A DNA stretch of 7,597 nt from an uncultured Coprococcus sp. (GCA_900548315.1 URJU01000105.1:1-7597); one strand, 5' to 3'. Shown: positions 1 through 5,437, numbered from the stretch's first letter. Translations and numbers: made by a program. The notes: generated by a model not told the origin, from the sequence alone.

Positions 1-38
1 ACGCGTCTCGTGGGCTCGGAGATGTGTATAAGAGACAG
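1..38 (-). other. Nextera sequencing adapter at the left contig end (artefact)
   Basis: This is not genomic DNA. Positions 5-38 match the Illumina Nextera transposase read-2 adapter, ending in the 19-bp Tn5 mosaic end at 20-38 (starts AGATGTGTATAAG, ends AGACAG). Positions 1-4 (ACGC) are the last bases of an i7 index, and they are the complement of the first four index bases seen at the right end. Positions 1-38 are an exact inverted copy of 7550-7587. Genomic sequence starts at 39, which cuts away everything upstream of the first ribosome binding site. Confidence 0.98.
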
Positions 39-52
39 ATGGAGGACAGAGT

Positions 53-178
53 ATGTCTAAAAAAACGGCAATAATAATCAGCATAGTTTTGTTTATAATT
101 CTGTGTGTTCTTATAGTGTGTGAGAAGAAATGGCCTACAGCAGGAACGGATCTTCTCATGCTGAATGTGATGAGATAG
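53..178 (+). CDS. Possible small single-span membrane protein (41 aa), function unknown
   Basis: This is a short ORF encoding 41 residues. I do not recognise a family. Residues 1-4 (MSKK) are basic, residues 5-23 form one strongly hydrophobic helix rich in Ile, Val and Leu, and a short tail follows (EKKWPTAG, then DLLMLNVMR). This looks like a small inner-membrane protein with its N-terminus in the cytoplasm. A good Shine-Dalgarno, GGAGG at 41-45, lies 7 nt before ATG 53 and supports translation. It ends in TAG (176-178), 69 nt before the LCP start and in the same frame, with no other stop between them. It could be a real small gene at the head of the operon, a leader peptide, or the remnant of a longer N-terminus. 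The adapter begins just upstream, so its promoter and context are missing. Confidence 0.5.
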   Translation: MSKKTAIIISIVLFIILCVLIVCEKKWPTAGTDLLMLNVMR

Positions 179-235
179 TCTGAAATCACAGGAAAACAGG
201 CAGATTACAGATATTCCGATCTGGCAATACGGAAT

Positions 236-243
236 GGGGTGAT
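236..243 (+). promoter_or_regulatory. Ribosome binding site that fixes the LCP start at ATG 248
   Basis: GGGGTGAT differs by one base from the extended Shine-Dalgarno GGAGGTGAT and lies 4 nt before ATG 248. The in-frame GTG at 239-241 falls inside this site, so it is unlikely to be the start even though it would lengthen the protein by three residues. Confidence 0.7.
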
Positions 244-247
244 ACAT

Positions 248-1264
248 ATGTCATACAGAAACATGACGCTTTCAGAAAAAAAGAGAATATACAGGCGAGT
301 CGCTGCCGGGGTGTGCATAACAGCTATACTGTGTGTGGTGTTGGTGCTGGCATTTAAGCTCAGTGGAAATGCCGCTAAAAAAGAGACTGTGAGTACGCCA
401 AGTGATGCAGCAGAATCGGATATCATAGAACTGGATGGAGTACAGTATGTTCCCAAGAAGAATATAGAGACATATCTGTTCATGGGAATTGACAATATGG
501 GAAAGGTTCAGAAGGTCACAGGATATGAGGGCGCCGGAAGGTGTGATGTGGTCATGCTGATGGTAAGGGATCTCTCAGATGGAACATTCAAGACGTTGTC
601 CATAGACAGAAACACCGTTGTGGAGCAGGATTCCCTGGAACCCGATGGAACATATATAGCCACAACGCCAGTTCAGTTGGCACTTGCCCATGAAAATGGT
701 GACGGCATGGAGATCAGCTGTGAGAATGTGGTGAAGGCCGTATCAAACTTCCTTGGAGGTCAGAAGATAGATGGCTATGCCGCTGTGAACATGGGCGCGA
801 TTGGAACCATCAACAATCTTGCCGGAGGAGTAACGGTTACAATAGAGGATGACTTCTCAAAGGTTGACAAGACCATGAAGAAGGGTGAGACGATAACACT
901 CACCGATGAGCAGGCAGTACACTTTATCCACGACAGATACGACGTGGGGGATCAGAGCAACTCTCAGCGAATGAAGAGACAGGAACAGTACAAGAAAGGC
1001 CTTATGGATAATCTTGAGCAGAAGTGCAATGAGGACAATTCATATCCTCTTACTATATATGAGGCACTGGGTGATTACATGGTCACAGATATAAATGCCC
1101 AGAAGTTCTCAAAGCTTGCCCTGCTTGCACTCAAGGACAGGGATGCAGGCTCAGTGAAGATCGAGGGGACTGAGACTATGGACGAACTTGGATTTGTGGA
1201 AGTACACGCGGACGAGGAGAGTCTCAAGAGAGCAATAGTAGAACTGTTTTACAGGGAGTACTAA
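248..1264 (+). CDS. LCP (LytR-CpsA-Psr) family protein, polymer-to-cell-wall ligase type
   Basis: A 338-residue membrane-anchored extracellular protein. Residues 1-17 are basic and cytoplasmic, 18-36 form one transmembrane helix, and about 75-255 are the LCP domain. Visible LCP motifs are FMGIDN (79-83 region), GRCDVVMLMVRD (97-108), LSIDRN (117-122), NNLAGGVTV (189-197) and the late HDRYDVGDQ...RMKRQ stretch (228-245) with Arg230, Arg241 and Arg244. LCP enzymes transfer polyprenyl-diphosphate-linked polymers to peptidoglycan. At the head of an EPS operon this is the CpsA/Wzg position, so capsule or EPS attachment is the likely role. The usual SIPRD motif reads SIDRN here, keeping the Arg but losing the Pro and Asp. 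The C-terminal 80 residues are an additional part I cannot name. The gap to the next gene is 31 nt, with no terminator. Confidence 0.9.
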   Translation: MSYRNMTLSEKKRIYRRVAAGVCITAILCVVLVLAFKLSGNAAKKETVSTPSDAAESDIIELDGVQYVPKKNIETYLFMGIDNMGKVQKVTGYEGAGRCDVVMLMVRDLSDGTFKTLSIDRNTVVEQDSLEPDGTYIATTPVQLALAHENGDGMEISCENVVKAVSNFLGGQKIDGYAAVNMGAIGTINNLAGGVTVTIEDDFSKVDKTMKKGETITLTDEQAVHFIHDRYDVGDQSNSQRMKRQEQYKKGLMDNLEQKCNEDNSYPLTIYEALGDYMVTDINAQKFSKLALLALKDRDAGSVKIEGTETMDELGFVEVHADEESLKRAIVELFYREY

Positions 1265-1295
1265 AAATATACAAAACAAAAGATGGAGGGAAAAT

Positions 1296-2114
1296 ATGAA
1301 TTCCAGCAAAACAGCAGCCGCCGGCAAGGAGAATGCGGCAACTGATAAAACATTGACCACATACAGGATTGCGGAGGATGATGACAAGGAGATAGACCTG
1401 CTCGATATGGGCATGGCTCTCTTGGAGAAACTTCCATATATCATACTTTGTTTATTGGTGGGAGCGGTTATATTCAACGCTTATGCATATTTTATGATAA
1501 AGCCGACATATCAGTCTACATCGAAACTGTACGTGGTATCGGCATCTCAGGATTCCGTGGTAAATCTACAGGATCTGAATCTTGGTTCATCACTTACCAA
1601 GGATTACGAGGATCTGATGCTGAGCTATCCGGTTCTCGATCAGGTCATAACAAAACTCAACCTCGACATGGATTCAGCAAGTCTTGCTGGGATGATCGCA
1701 CTCGACAATCCGACGGACACGAGAGTGCTCCGCATAACGGTCACAAGTACAGACAAGCAGCAGGCTTGTGACATAGCAAATACGCTCGCAGAAGTGTCGA
1801 TACAGTATCTGCCGGAGACGATGAGCACAAATGCGCCTAACATAGCACAGGTTGCAAGAGTGTCAGACGAAAAGGTAGGTCCGAGCTATCTCAAGTACAC
1901 AGCTATAGGGGCACTGCTTGGAGCACTGATATACTGTATGATCGTGATAATCGGCTACTTGATGGATGACACGATACACACAGCTGATGATATGGAGAAA
2001 TACTTCGGTATAGTTCCTCTCACGGTTATACCGGAGAGCGAACAGTTCAGGACAAATGACACTGTCGATCCGGCAGACAAAAAGCACGGAAGGAAAGAGA
2101 GGCAGAGGGCATGA
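1296..2114 (+). CDS. Wzz/CpsC-type chain-length regulator and BY-kinase activator
   Basis: A 272-residue polysaccharide co-polymerase of the Gram-positive type (CpsC/Wzd/CapA). There is an acidic cytoplasmic N-terminus with the conserved EIDLLDMGMALLEK entry (32-45), TM1 at about 47-68, an extracellular loop of about 130 residues (YQSTSKLYVVS at 72-82, DLNLGSSLTKDYEDLM at 93-108), TM2 at about 202-223, and a cytoplasmic tail. The tail motif DDTIHTADDMEKYFG (224-238) followed by a basic end is typical of the part that docks and activates the partner tyrosine kinase. The proline motif before TM2 is reduced to VGPS (194-197). GGAGGG at 1285-1290 lies 5 nt before the ATG. The stop overlaps the start of the kinase gene by 4 bp (ATGA), so the two are translationally coupled, matching their function as a split version of proteobacterial Wzc. 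Confidence 0.93.
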   Translation: MNSSKTAAAGKENAATDKTLTTYRIAEDDDKEIDLLDMGMALLEKLPYIILCLLVGAVIFNAYAYFMIKPTYQSTSKLYVVSASQDSVVNLQDLNLGSSLTKDYEDLMLSYPVLDQVITKLNLDMDSASLAGMIALDNPTDTRVLRITVTSTDKQQACDIANTLAEVSIQYLPETMSTNAPNIAQVARVSDEKVGPSYLKYTAIGALLGALIYCMIVIIGYLMDDTIHTADDMEKYFGIVPLTVIPESEQFRTNDTVDPADKKHGRKERQRA

Positions 2115-2848
2115 AGAAACTTAACATAGAGTTCCAGGAACTGCCATATGCAGTTGAGGAGGCGATGAACCGTCTCAGGATAAATATCAAATTCTGTGGA
2201 AAGAATACGAGAAAGATACTCATCACGAGCAGCATGCCCAACGAGGGTAAGAGCAGTGTGGCTATAAATCTTTGGAAGATGCTTGCGGAGGCAGGTTTTT
2301 CAACGGTGCTTGTTGATGTGGATCTTAGGAAATCGGTCATGAAGGAAAGACATCACATAGCAGATCCAGATAAAGTGCAGGATCTCGGCTATTACCTTTC
2401 AGGACAGGCAGAACTTGAGGCTGTACTATATGAGACACAGATACCAAATGCTTATATAGTTCCATGTACGAACCTGCTGGAGAATCCGTCGGCACTTCTG
2501 GAAGATGCAAGATTCGCAGAGCTTATGGATAAGCTCGCTGAGACATACAGATATGTCATCATAGATTCACCGCCACTTGGAAGTGTGGCAGATGCAGCGC
2601 AGGTGGCATCAATGTGTGATGGAGCAGCACTGGTTGTCAGAGCAGGTGAGACATCAAGGACTCTGATAAAGCAGTCCCTGCAGCAGCTCGACCAGGTCGG
2701 ATGTACACTTCTCGGCGTCATACTGAACCGCGCTGAGACAAATGGCAGGGCATACAAGAAATACTATGGCAAATATGGAAAATACTACAGCCATTATGGA
2801 TATGGCGGCTATGGAAAAGAGGCGGCGGCAACGCGGCCTGAAAAGTAA
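2111..2848 (+). CDS. CpsD/Wze-type bacterial tyrosine kinase (BY-kinase)
   Basis: A 245-residue cytoplasmic P-loop kinase that autophosphorylates on C-terminal tyrosines and controls EPS polymerisation together with the preceding membrane protein. Walker A is SSMPNEGKSS (40-49, Lys47), Walker A' is VLVDVDLRK (66-74, Asp69 and Asp71), and Walker B is VIIDSPP (149-155, Asp152). The tail 215-234 holds nine tyrosines (215, 218, 219, 222, 225, 226, 229, 231, 234) spaced by Gly and Lys. Length is normal for the family. Two departures are visible. The N-terminal oligomerisation motif ExxRxxR reads E17-xx-N20-xx-R23. The usual Pro after DLRK in Walker A' is Ser. No CpsB/YwqE phosphatase is encoded between 39 and 7549. 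GAGAGG at 2097-2102, inside the previous gene, may serve as the ribosome binding site. Confidence 0.94.
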   Translation: MKKLNIEFQELPYAVEEAMNRLRINIKFCGKNTRKILITSSMPNEGKSSVAINLWKMLAEAGFSTVLVDVDLRKSVMKERHHIADPDKVQDLGYYLSGQAELEAVLYETQIPNAYIVPCTNLLENPSALLEDARFAELMDKLAETYRYVIIDSPPLGSVADAAQVASMCDGAALVVRAGETSRTLIKQSLQQLDQVGCTLLGVILNRAETNGRAYKKYYGKYGKYYSHYGYGGYGKEAAATRPEK

Positions 2849-2926
2849 AAATGGGATATTGCACTGTGTAGTGTGGCATGCACGGTGTTTTATCATAAAT
2901 GTAATTCATTACGACTAAATTTAGGG

Positions 2927-2933
2927 AAGGAGG
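2927..2933 (+). promoter_or_regulatory. Strong Shine-Dalgarno that sets a GTG start at 2942
   Basis: AAGGAGG lies 8 nt before GTG 2942, which opens a classical signal peptide (MKNLKKLLAIV). An upstream in-frame GTG at 2873 has no such site and would add 23 residues that read like spacer sequence. The spacer 2849-2941 shows no T-rich terminator. I could not pair convincing -35 and -10 boxes in it: TGTAAT at 2900-2905 resembles a -10 but has no good -35. A separate promoter is therefore possible but not shown. Confidence 0.75.
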
Positions 2934-2941
2934 AATTTATC

Positions 2942-3742
2942 GTGAAGAATTTAAAAAAGTTATTAGCAATAGTTGTATGTGTAGCCATGATGGTACCAAC
3001 ACTGGCATTTGCTGCTGAAACTGCTGCAGTTTCACCTTCAAAGCAGATGGGAAATGCGACAGTTACAACAGGTAAGTATACCTACACAGGCGGATTTCAG
3101 AAGGCAGCACTTAAAGTTACAACTAAGGATGCTAGCGGAAAGACAATAGAGCTGACAGAAGGAAAAGATTATGTTATCAAGGGTACACTTACACATGCAG
3201 CTGCAGGTACCTACAAGGCAATAGTTCAGGGTATTGGAAAGTACTCAGGAACACAGACTGTTAACTACACAATCGCTCCTAAGGCTGTCCGCTCAACAGC
3301 TGGTTCAAAGAGAACTTACACAGGTAAGGCTCAGACAGCAGTTATCAAGGTAGCTGATGGAAGAAAGGTACTCAAAGAGGGTACAGATTATACAGTAAGA
3401 GGTACACGTACACATGTAGCTGCTGGTACATACAAGGTAGTAGTTACAGGTAAGGGCAACTACAGTGGATCAAAGGTTGTATATTACACTATCGGCAAGG
3501 CTGCTCAGAACACTGTAAAGATTTCAGCTAACTCTTCAAAGAAGAGAATCTATGTATCTGGTGTTAAGGGCAAGGCTGGCGTTACATACGCAACAAACAA
3601 CAGCAAGGTCAAAGTATCAAAGGGCGTTGTAAAGGTTGGCAAGGGTGTCAAGAAGGGCACAAGGGTCAGAATAACCGTTAAGGTTGCAGCTACAGCAAAC
3701 TACAAGGCATACTCAAGGACATTTACTTACACAGTTAAGTAA
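2942..3742 (+). CDS. Secreted, strongly basic Ig-like repeat protein
   Basis: A 266-residue exported protein starting with GTG. Residues 1-24 are a Sec signal peptide (basic KNLKK, hydrophobic core, AFA before the likely cut at 24/25). The mature part has two related beta-rich repeats (40-111 and 117-184; shared YTG near the start, EGxDY, THxAAGTYK, YSG, YTI at the end) and a different C-terminal domain (about 190-266; VTYATNNSKVKVSKG, TANYKAYSR) resembling Ig-like domains common in surface proteins of Lachnospiraceae. By my count the mature chain has 44 Lys/Arg and 8 Asp/Glu, with no acidic residue after Asp149. There is no LPXTG, lipobox, SLH or choline-binding signal, so it may be freely secreted or held by charge. 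Codon use (AAG, ACA, GCT/GCA) suggests high expression and differs from its neighbours. Its position in the operon suggests a matrix or polymer-binding partner of the EPS, which is inference. Confidence 0.85.
   Translation: MKNLKKLLAIVVCVAMMVPTLAFAAETAAVSPSKQMGNATVTTGKYTYTGGFQKAALKVTTKDASGKTIELTEGKDYVIKGTLTHAAAGTYKAIVQGIGKYSGTQTVNYTIAPKAVRSTAGSKRTYTGKAQTAVIKVADGRKVLKEGTDYTVRGTRTHVAAGTYKVVVTGKGNYSGSKVVYYTIGKAAQNTVKISANSSKKRIYVSGVKGKAGVTYATNNSKVKVSKGVVKVGKGVKKGTRVRITVKVAATANYKAYSRTFTYTVK
3059..3493 (+). repeat. Two tandem Ig-like repeats within the secreted protein gene, 219-bp period
   Basis: Codons 40-111 and 117-184 encode homologous modules offset by 73 residues. The best-conserved DNA block is 3182-3218 against 3401-3437, identical at 33 of 37 positions, which encodes GT-x-TH-x-AAGTYK. 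The flanks are more diverged. This indicates internal duplication, with some selection or recent conversion at this block. Confidence 0.85.
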
Positions 3743-3756
3743 TCTGTCCGGACAGA
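3743..3756. repeat. Perfect 14-bp palindrome just after a stop codon
   Basis: TCTGTCCGGACAGA reads the same on both strands and begins on the base after the TAA of the secreted protein gene. As RNA it can form a 5-bp stem with a CCGG loop. As DNA it could be a dimeric regulator site. No T-run follows, so it is not a standard terminator. Confidence 0.75.
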
Positions 3757-3764
3757 GCTGATGT

Positions 3765-3836
3765 ATACAGCCGTAGCCAGGCTGCACAAAAAGGCGTCCT
3801 CGCCACAGGACGTCTGTGCAGATGGCTTGGCTGTAT
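3765..3836 (+). other. Hairpin 1: long imperfect stem-loop (28 bp)
   Basis: Four stacked helices: ATACAGCC 3765-3772 with 3829-3836; AGCCA 3775-3779 with 3823-3827; CTGCACA 3782-3788 with 3815-3821; GGCGTCCT 3793-3800 with 3807-3814, including one G-U pair (3794 with 3813). Small internal loops (GT/T and GG/A) and an AAAA bulge at 3789-3792 interrupt them. The terminal loop is CGCCAC (3801-3806). The G-U pair would become a C-A mismatch in the opposite transcript, which favours a + strand RNA. Confidence 0.75.
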
Positions 3837-3847
3837 CATATAAAAAA

Positions 3848-3875
3848 GAAGGGGATCACGGGCAAGATCACCTTC
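3848..3875 (+). other. Hairpin 2: short stem-loop
   Basis: GAAGG 3848-3852 pairs with CCTTC 3871-3875, then one G-A mismatch (3853/3870), then GATC 3854-3857 with GATC 3866-3869. The loop is ACGGGCAA (3858-3865). It sits between the two longer hairpins. The GATCAC direct repeat (3854-3859 and 3866-3871) is part of it. Confidence 0.55.
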
Positions 3876-3884
3876 AGTTCACAG

Positions 3885-3942
3885 ATGAAAATGCTGAAAA
3901 GATACTTACTCCATTGGAAAATAATGGTTTCAGCAGTTTCAT
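3885..3942 (+). other. Hairpin 3: stem-loop with an 11-nt one-sided bulge (19 bp)
   Basis: ATGAAA 3885-3890 pairs with 3937-3942, then an A-G mismatch (3891/3936), then TGCTGAAA 3892-3899 with 3928-3935. An 11-nt bulge on the 5' side (3900-3910) follows, then CCATT 3911-3915 with AATGG 3923-3927. The loop is GGAAAAT (3916-3922). The one-sided bulge facing an uninterrupted helix is a layout often used for protein or ligand recognition, but that use is inference here. Confidence 0.65.
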
Positions 3943-3967
3943 GTATGAATTGACATGTAATACAAAT

Positions 3968-3973
3968 GAGGAG
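3968..3973 (+). promoter_or_regulatory. Ribosome binding site that sets the transferase start at ATG 3984
   Basis: GAGGAG ends 10 nt before ATG 3984. The in-frame ATG at 3966 overlaps this site and has no Shine-Dalgarno of its own. The later ATG gives an N-terminus (MYQKGAKGWLKHFDF) typical of the family. Confidence 0.65.
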
Positions 3974-3983
3974 AGAAAAAATT

Positions 3984-5435
3984 ATGTATCAAAAAGGAGC
4001 AAAGGGCTGGCTGAAGCACTTCGACTTCATGCTGCTTGATCTAATAGTGCTGCAGTTATCGTTTGTTGTGGCATTCCATATCAGACACGGCATGGTAAAT
4101 CCGTACGCGAGCAGAGATTATCTGGCACTGGCTATCATCACAGAGCTTGCGGATATAGTAGCCATGATATTTCTAAATACATATGAGGGTGTACTCAGAA
4201 GAGGACATTTCAAGGAATTCGTATCCAGTTTCAAGAATGGTTTCGTGATAGTCGCACTGCTCCTTCTGTATGTGTTTGTCCTTAAGGATACATCTATATA
4301 TTCCAGGACGACCATCATGCTCATGTGGGTCATATATGTGTATGCCACATTTGCAGTGAGGAGTCTGTGGAAGAAACATCTCGAGAAATACGCAGAGCAG
4401 GGCAAGGGCAAGAAACTCCTGGTCATGACCACCAGACATATAGCAGATGATGTGGTGGCAGGACTCAAGGAGAAGAACTACTCCGGGTTTGATATAGTAG
4501 GAGTCATGGTGATAGATGCCAATCTCGTCGGTCAGGAGATCCAGGGAGTGCCGGTGGTGGCGGATTACAACTCAGCAGTTGACTATGTCAGAACAGCGTG
4601 GGTGGACGAGATATACGTGGATGTGCGCGGAGCATACGGATATGCAAACACCCTGATAGAGGCATTTGTCGAGGGCGGCATCACGGTTCACATGTGCATA
4701 TCATCCATCGTGAAGACCCACGGCGACAAGCAGCTCATCCAGAAGATAAATGGGGAGACCGTGGTCACGACCATGATGAACTACGCAACACCGAAGCAGA
4801 TGCTGCTCAAGAGAACGGCAGATATAATAGGCGGTCTGGTGGGCAGTATATTCACGCTCATCCTCACCATATTTATAGGACCTATCATATACATCAAGTC
4901 CCCGGGACCGATCTTCTTCAAGCAGGAGAGAGTGGGACTGAACGGCAAGATATTCAAGATGTACAAGTTCCGCAGCATGTACATGGACGCTGAGGAGCGC
5001 AAGAAGGAACTCATGGAACAGAACACCATGAGCGATTCGAAGATGTTCAAGATGGACTTCGACCCGAGAGTCATAGGCAACAAGATCCTGCCAGATGGCA
5101 CCAAGAAGAAGGGAATCGGCCAGTATATCAGAGACTTCTCCATAGACGAGTTCCCACAGTTCTTCAATGTGCTTAAAGGTGATCTGTCACTGGTTGGAAC
5201 AAGACCACCACTTATCTCTGAGGTGGAGCAGTATGATATGCACCACAAGAGTCGACTTGCTACGAAACCTGGAATCACCGGTATGTGGCAGGTGAGCGGA
5301 CGAAGTGATATCACGGACTTCGAGGAGGTCGTGAGACTGGATACGGAGTATATAGAGAACTGGAGCTTTGGGCTTGATATTCAGATTGTGCTTAAGACAG
5401 TAAAAGTTGTACTGGGAAGAGAAGGATCGAAGTAG
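3984..5435 (+). CDS. Polyprenyl-phosphate sugar-1-phosphate transferase (CpsE/WbaP-like phosphoglycosyltransferase)
   Basis: A 483-residue integral membrane enzyme that moves a sugar-1-phosphate from a UDP-sugar to undecaprenyl phosphate, the first step of the EPS repeat unit. Four N-terminal transmembrane segments lie at about 15-34, 48-65, 85-100 and 110-126. A Rossmann-like domain follows (about 143-255; GFDIVGVMVID). Then comes the catalytic module: KRTADIIGGLVG (276-287), a membrane segment at 284-304, SPGPIFFKQERVG (306-318), KMYKFRSMYMDAEERK (325-340), the Asp388-Glu389 dyad in SIDEFPQFFNVLKGD (386-400), SLVGTRPP (402-409) and KPGITGMWQVSGRSD (428-442). Length is normal for the long form of the family. 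The sugar is not decidable from sequence; glucose, galactose or an acetamido sugar are all possible. The next gene starts 2 nt after the stop. It follows the structured spacer, so its expression may be tuned separately from the kinase genes. Confidence 0.95.
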   Translation: MYQKGAKGWLKHFDFMLLDLIVLQLSFVVAFHIRHGMVNPYASRDYLALAIITELADIVAMIFLNTYEGVLRRGHFKEFVSSFKNGFVIVALLLLYVFVLKDTSIYSRTTIMLMWVIYVYATFAVRSLWKKHLEKYAEQGKGKKLLVMTTRHIADDVVAGLKEKNYSGFDIVGVMVIDANLVGQEIQGVPVVADYNSAVDYVRTAWVDEIYVDVRGAYGYANTLIEAFVEGGITVHMCISSIVKTHGDKQLIQKINGETVVTTMMNYATPKQMLLKRTADIIGGLVGSIFTLILTIFIGPIIYIKSPGPIFFKQERVGLNGKIFKMYKFRSMYMDAEERKKELMEQNTMSDSKMFKMDFDPRVIGNKILPDGTKKKGIGQYIRDFSIDEFPQFFNVLKGDLSLVGTRPPLISEVEQYDMHHKSRLATKPGITGMWQVSGRSDITDFEEVVRLDTEYIENWSFGLDIQIVLKTVKVVLGREGSK

Positions 5436-5437
5436 AT

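Larger units (their letters stand above)
3743..3983 (+). promoter_or_regulatory. Candidate structured intercistronic RNA before the sugar transferase gene
   Basis: This is a 241-nt spacer with no convincing gene. Base pairing found by hand gives a short palindrome (3743-3756) and then three consecutive hairpins: 3765-3836 (28 bp), 3848-3875 (9 bp) and 3885-3942 (19 bp), separated by only 11 and 9 nt. The Shine-Dalgarno GAGGAG at 3968-3973 follows after 25 nt, then ATG 3984. None of the stems is followed by a T-run on the + strand, so transcription should pass through. Nearly all of 3765-3942 being paired is not typical of a random spacer. Possible roles are an mRNA processing or stability element, an antitermination element comparable in position to the EAR element inside Bacillus eps operons, a ligand-binding leader, or a small RNA. 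I do not recognise a known riboswitch class. ACTCC at 3908-3912 could weakly pair with GGAG of the Shine-Dalgarno. Confidence 0.6.

Noticed and set aside
2873..2941. Longer N-terminus for the secreted protein from GTG 2873
   Set aside because: No ribosome binding site is present there, and the added residues precede a textbook signal peptide; AAGGAGG points to GTG 2942.
3765..3836. Rho-independent terminator after the secreted protein gene
   Set aside because: The stem is strong but is followed by an A-rich stretch and not by Ts on the + strand.
3854..3865. c-di-GMP-I (GEMM) riboswitch, suggested by the GGGCAA-like loop
   Set aside because: Only the short loop resembles it; the second conserved helix, the GNRA loop and the GCAAAGCC-type core are absent.
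3950..3955. TTGACA as a -35 box for a promoter before the transferase
   Set aside because: No -10 element lies 16-18 nt downstream; that position is occupied by the ribosome binding site and start region.
3966..3983. Earlier transferase start at ATG 3966
   Set aside because: This ATG overlaps the Shine-Dalgarno GAGGAG that serves ATG 3984.
3761..4039. 92-codon ORF through the structured spacer
   Set aside because: It has no Shine-Dalgarno, overlaps the transferase start by 56 bases in another frame, resembles no family I know, and its DNA is taken up by long complementary arms.
4781..5314. Minus-strand ORF of 177 codons inside the transferase gene
   Set aside because: It is a shadow of a clearly coding + strand gene, with no recognisable motifs or start signals.
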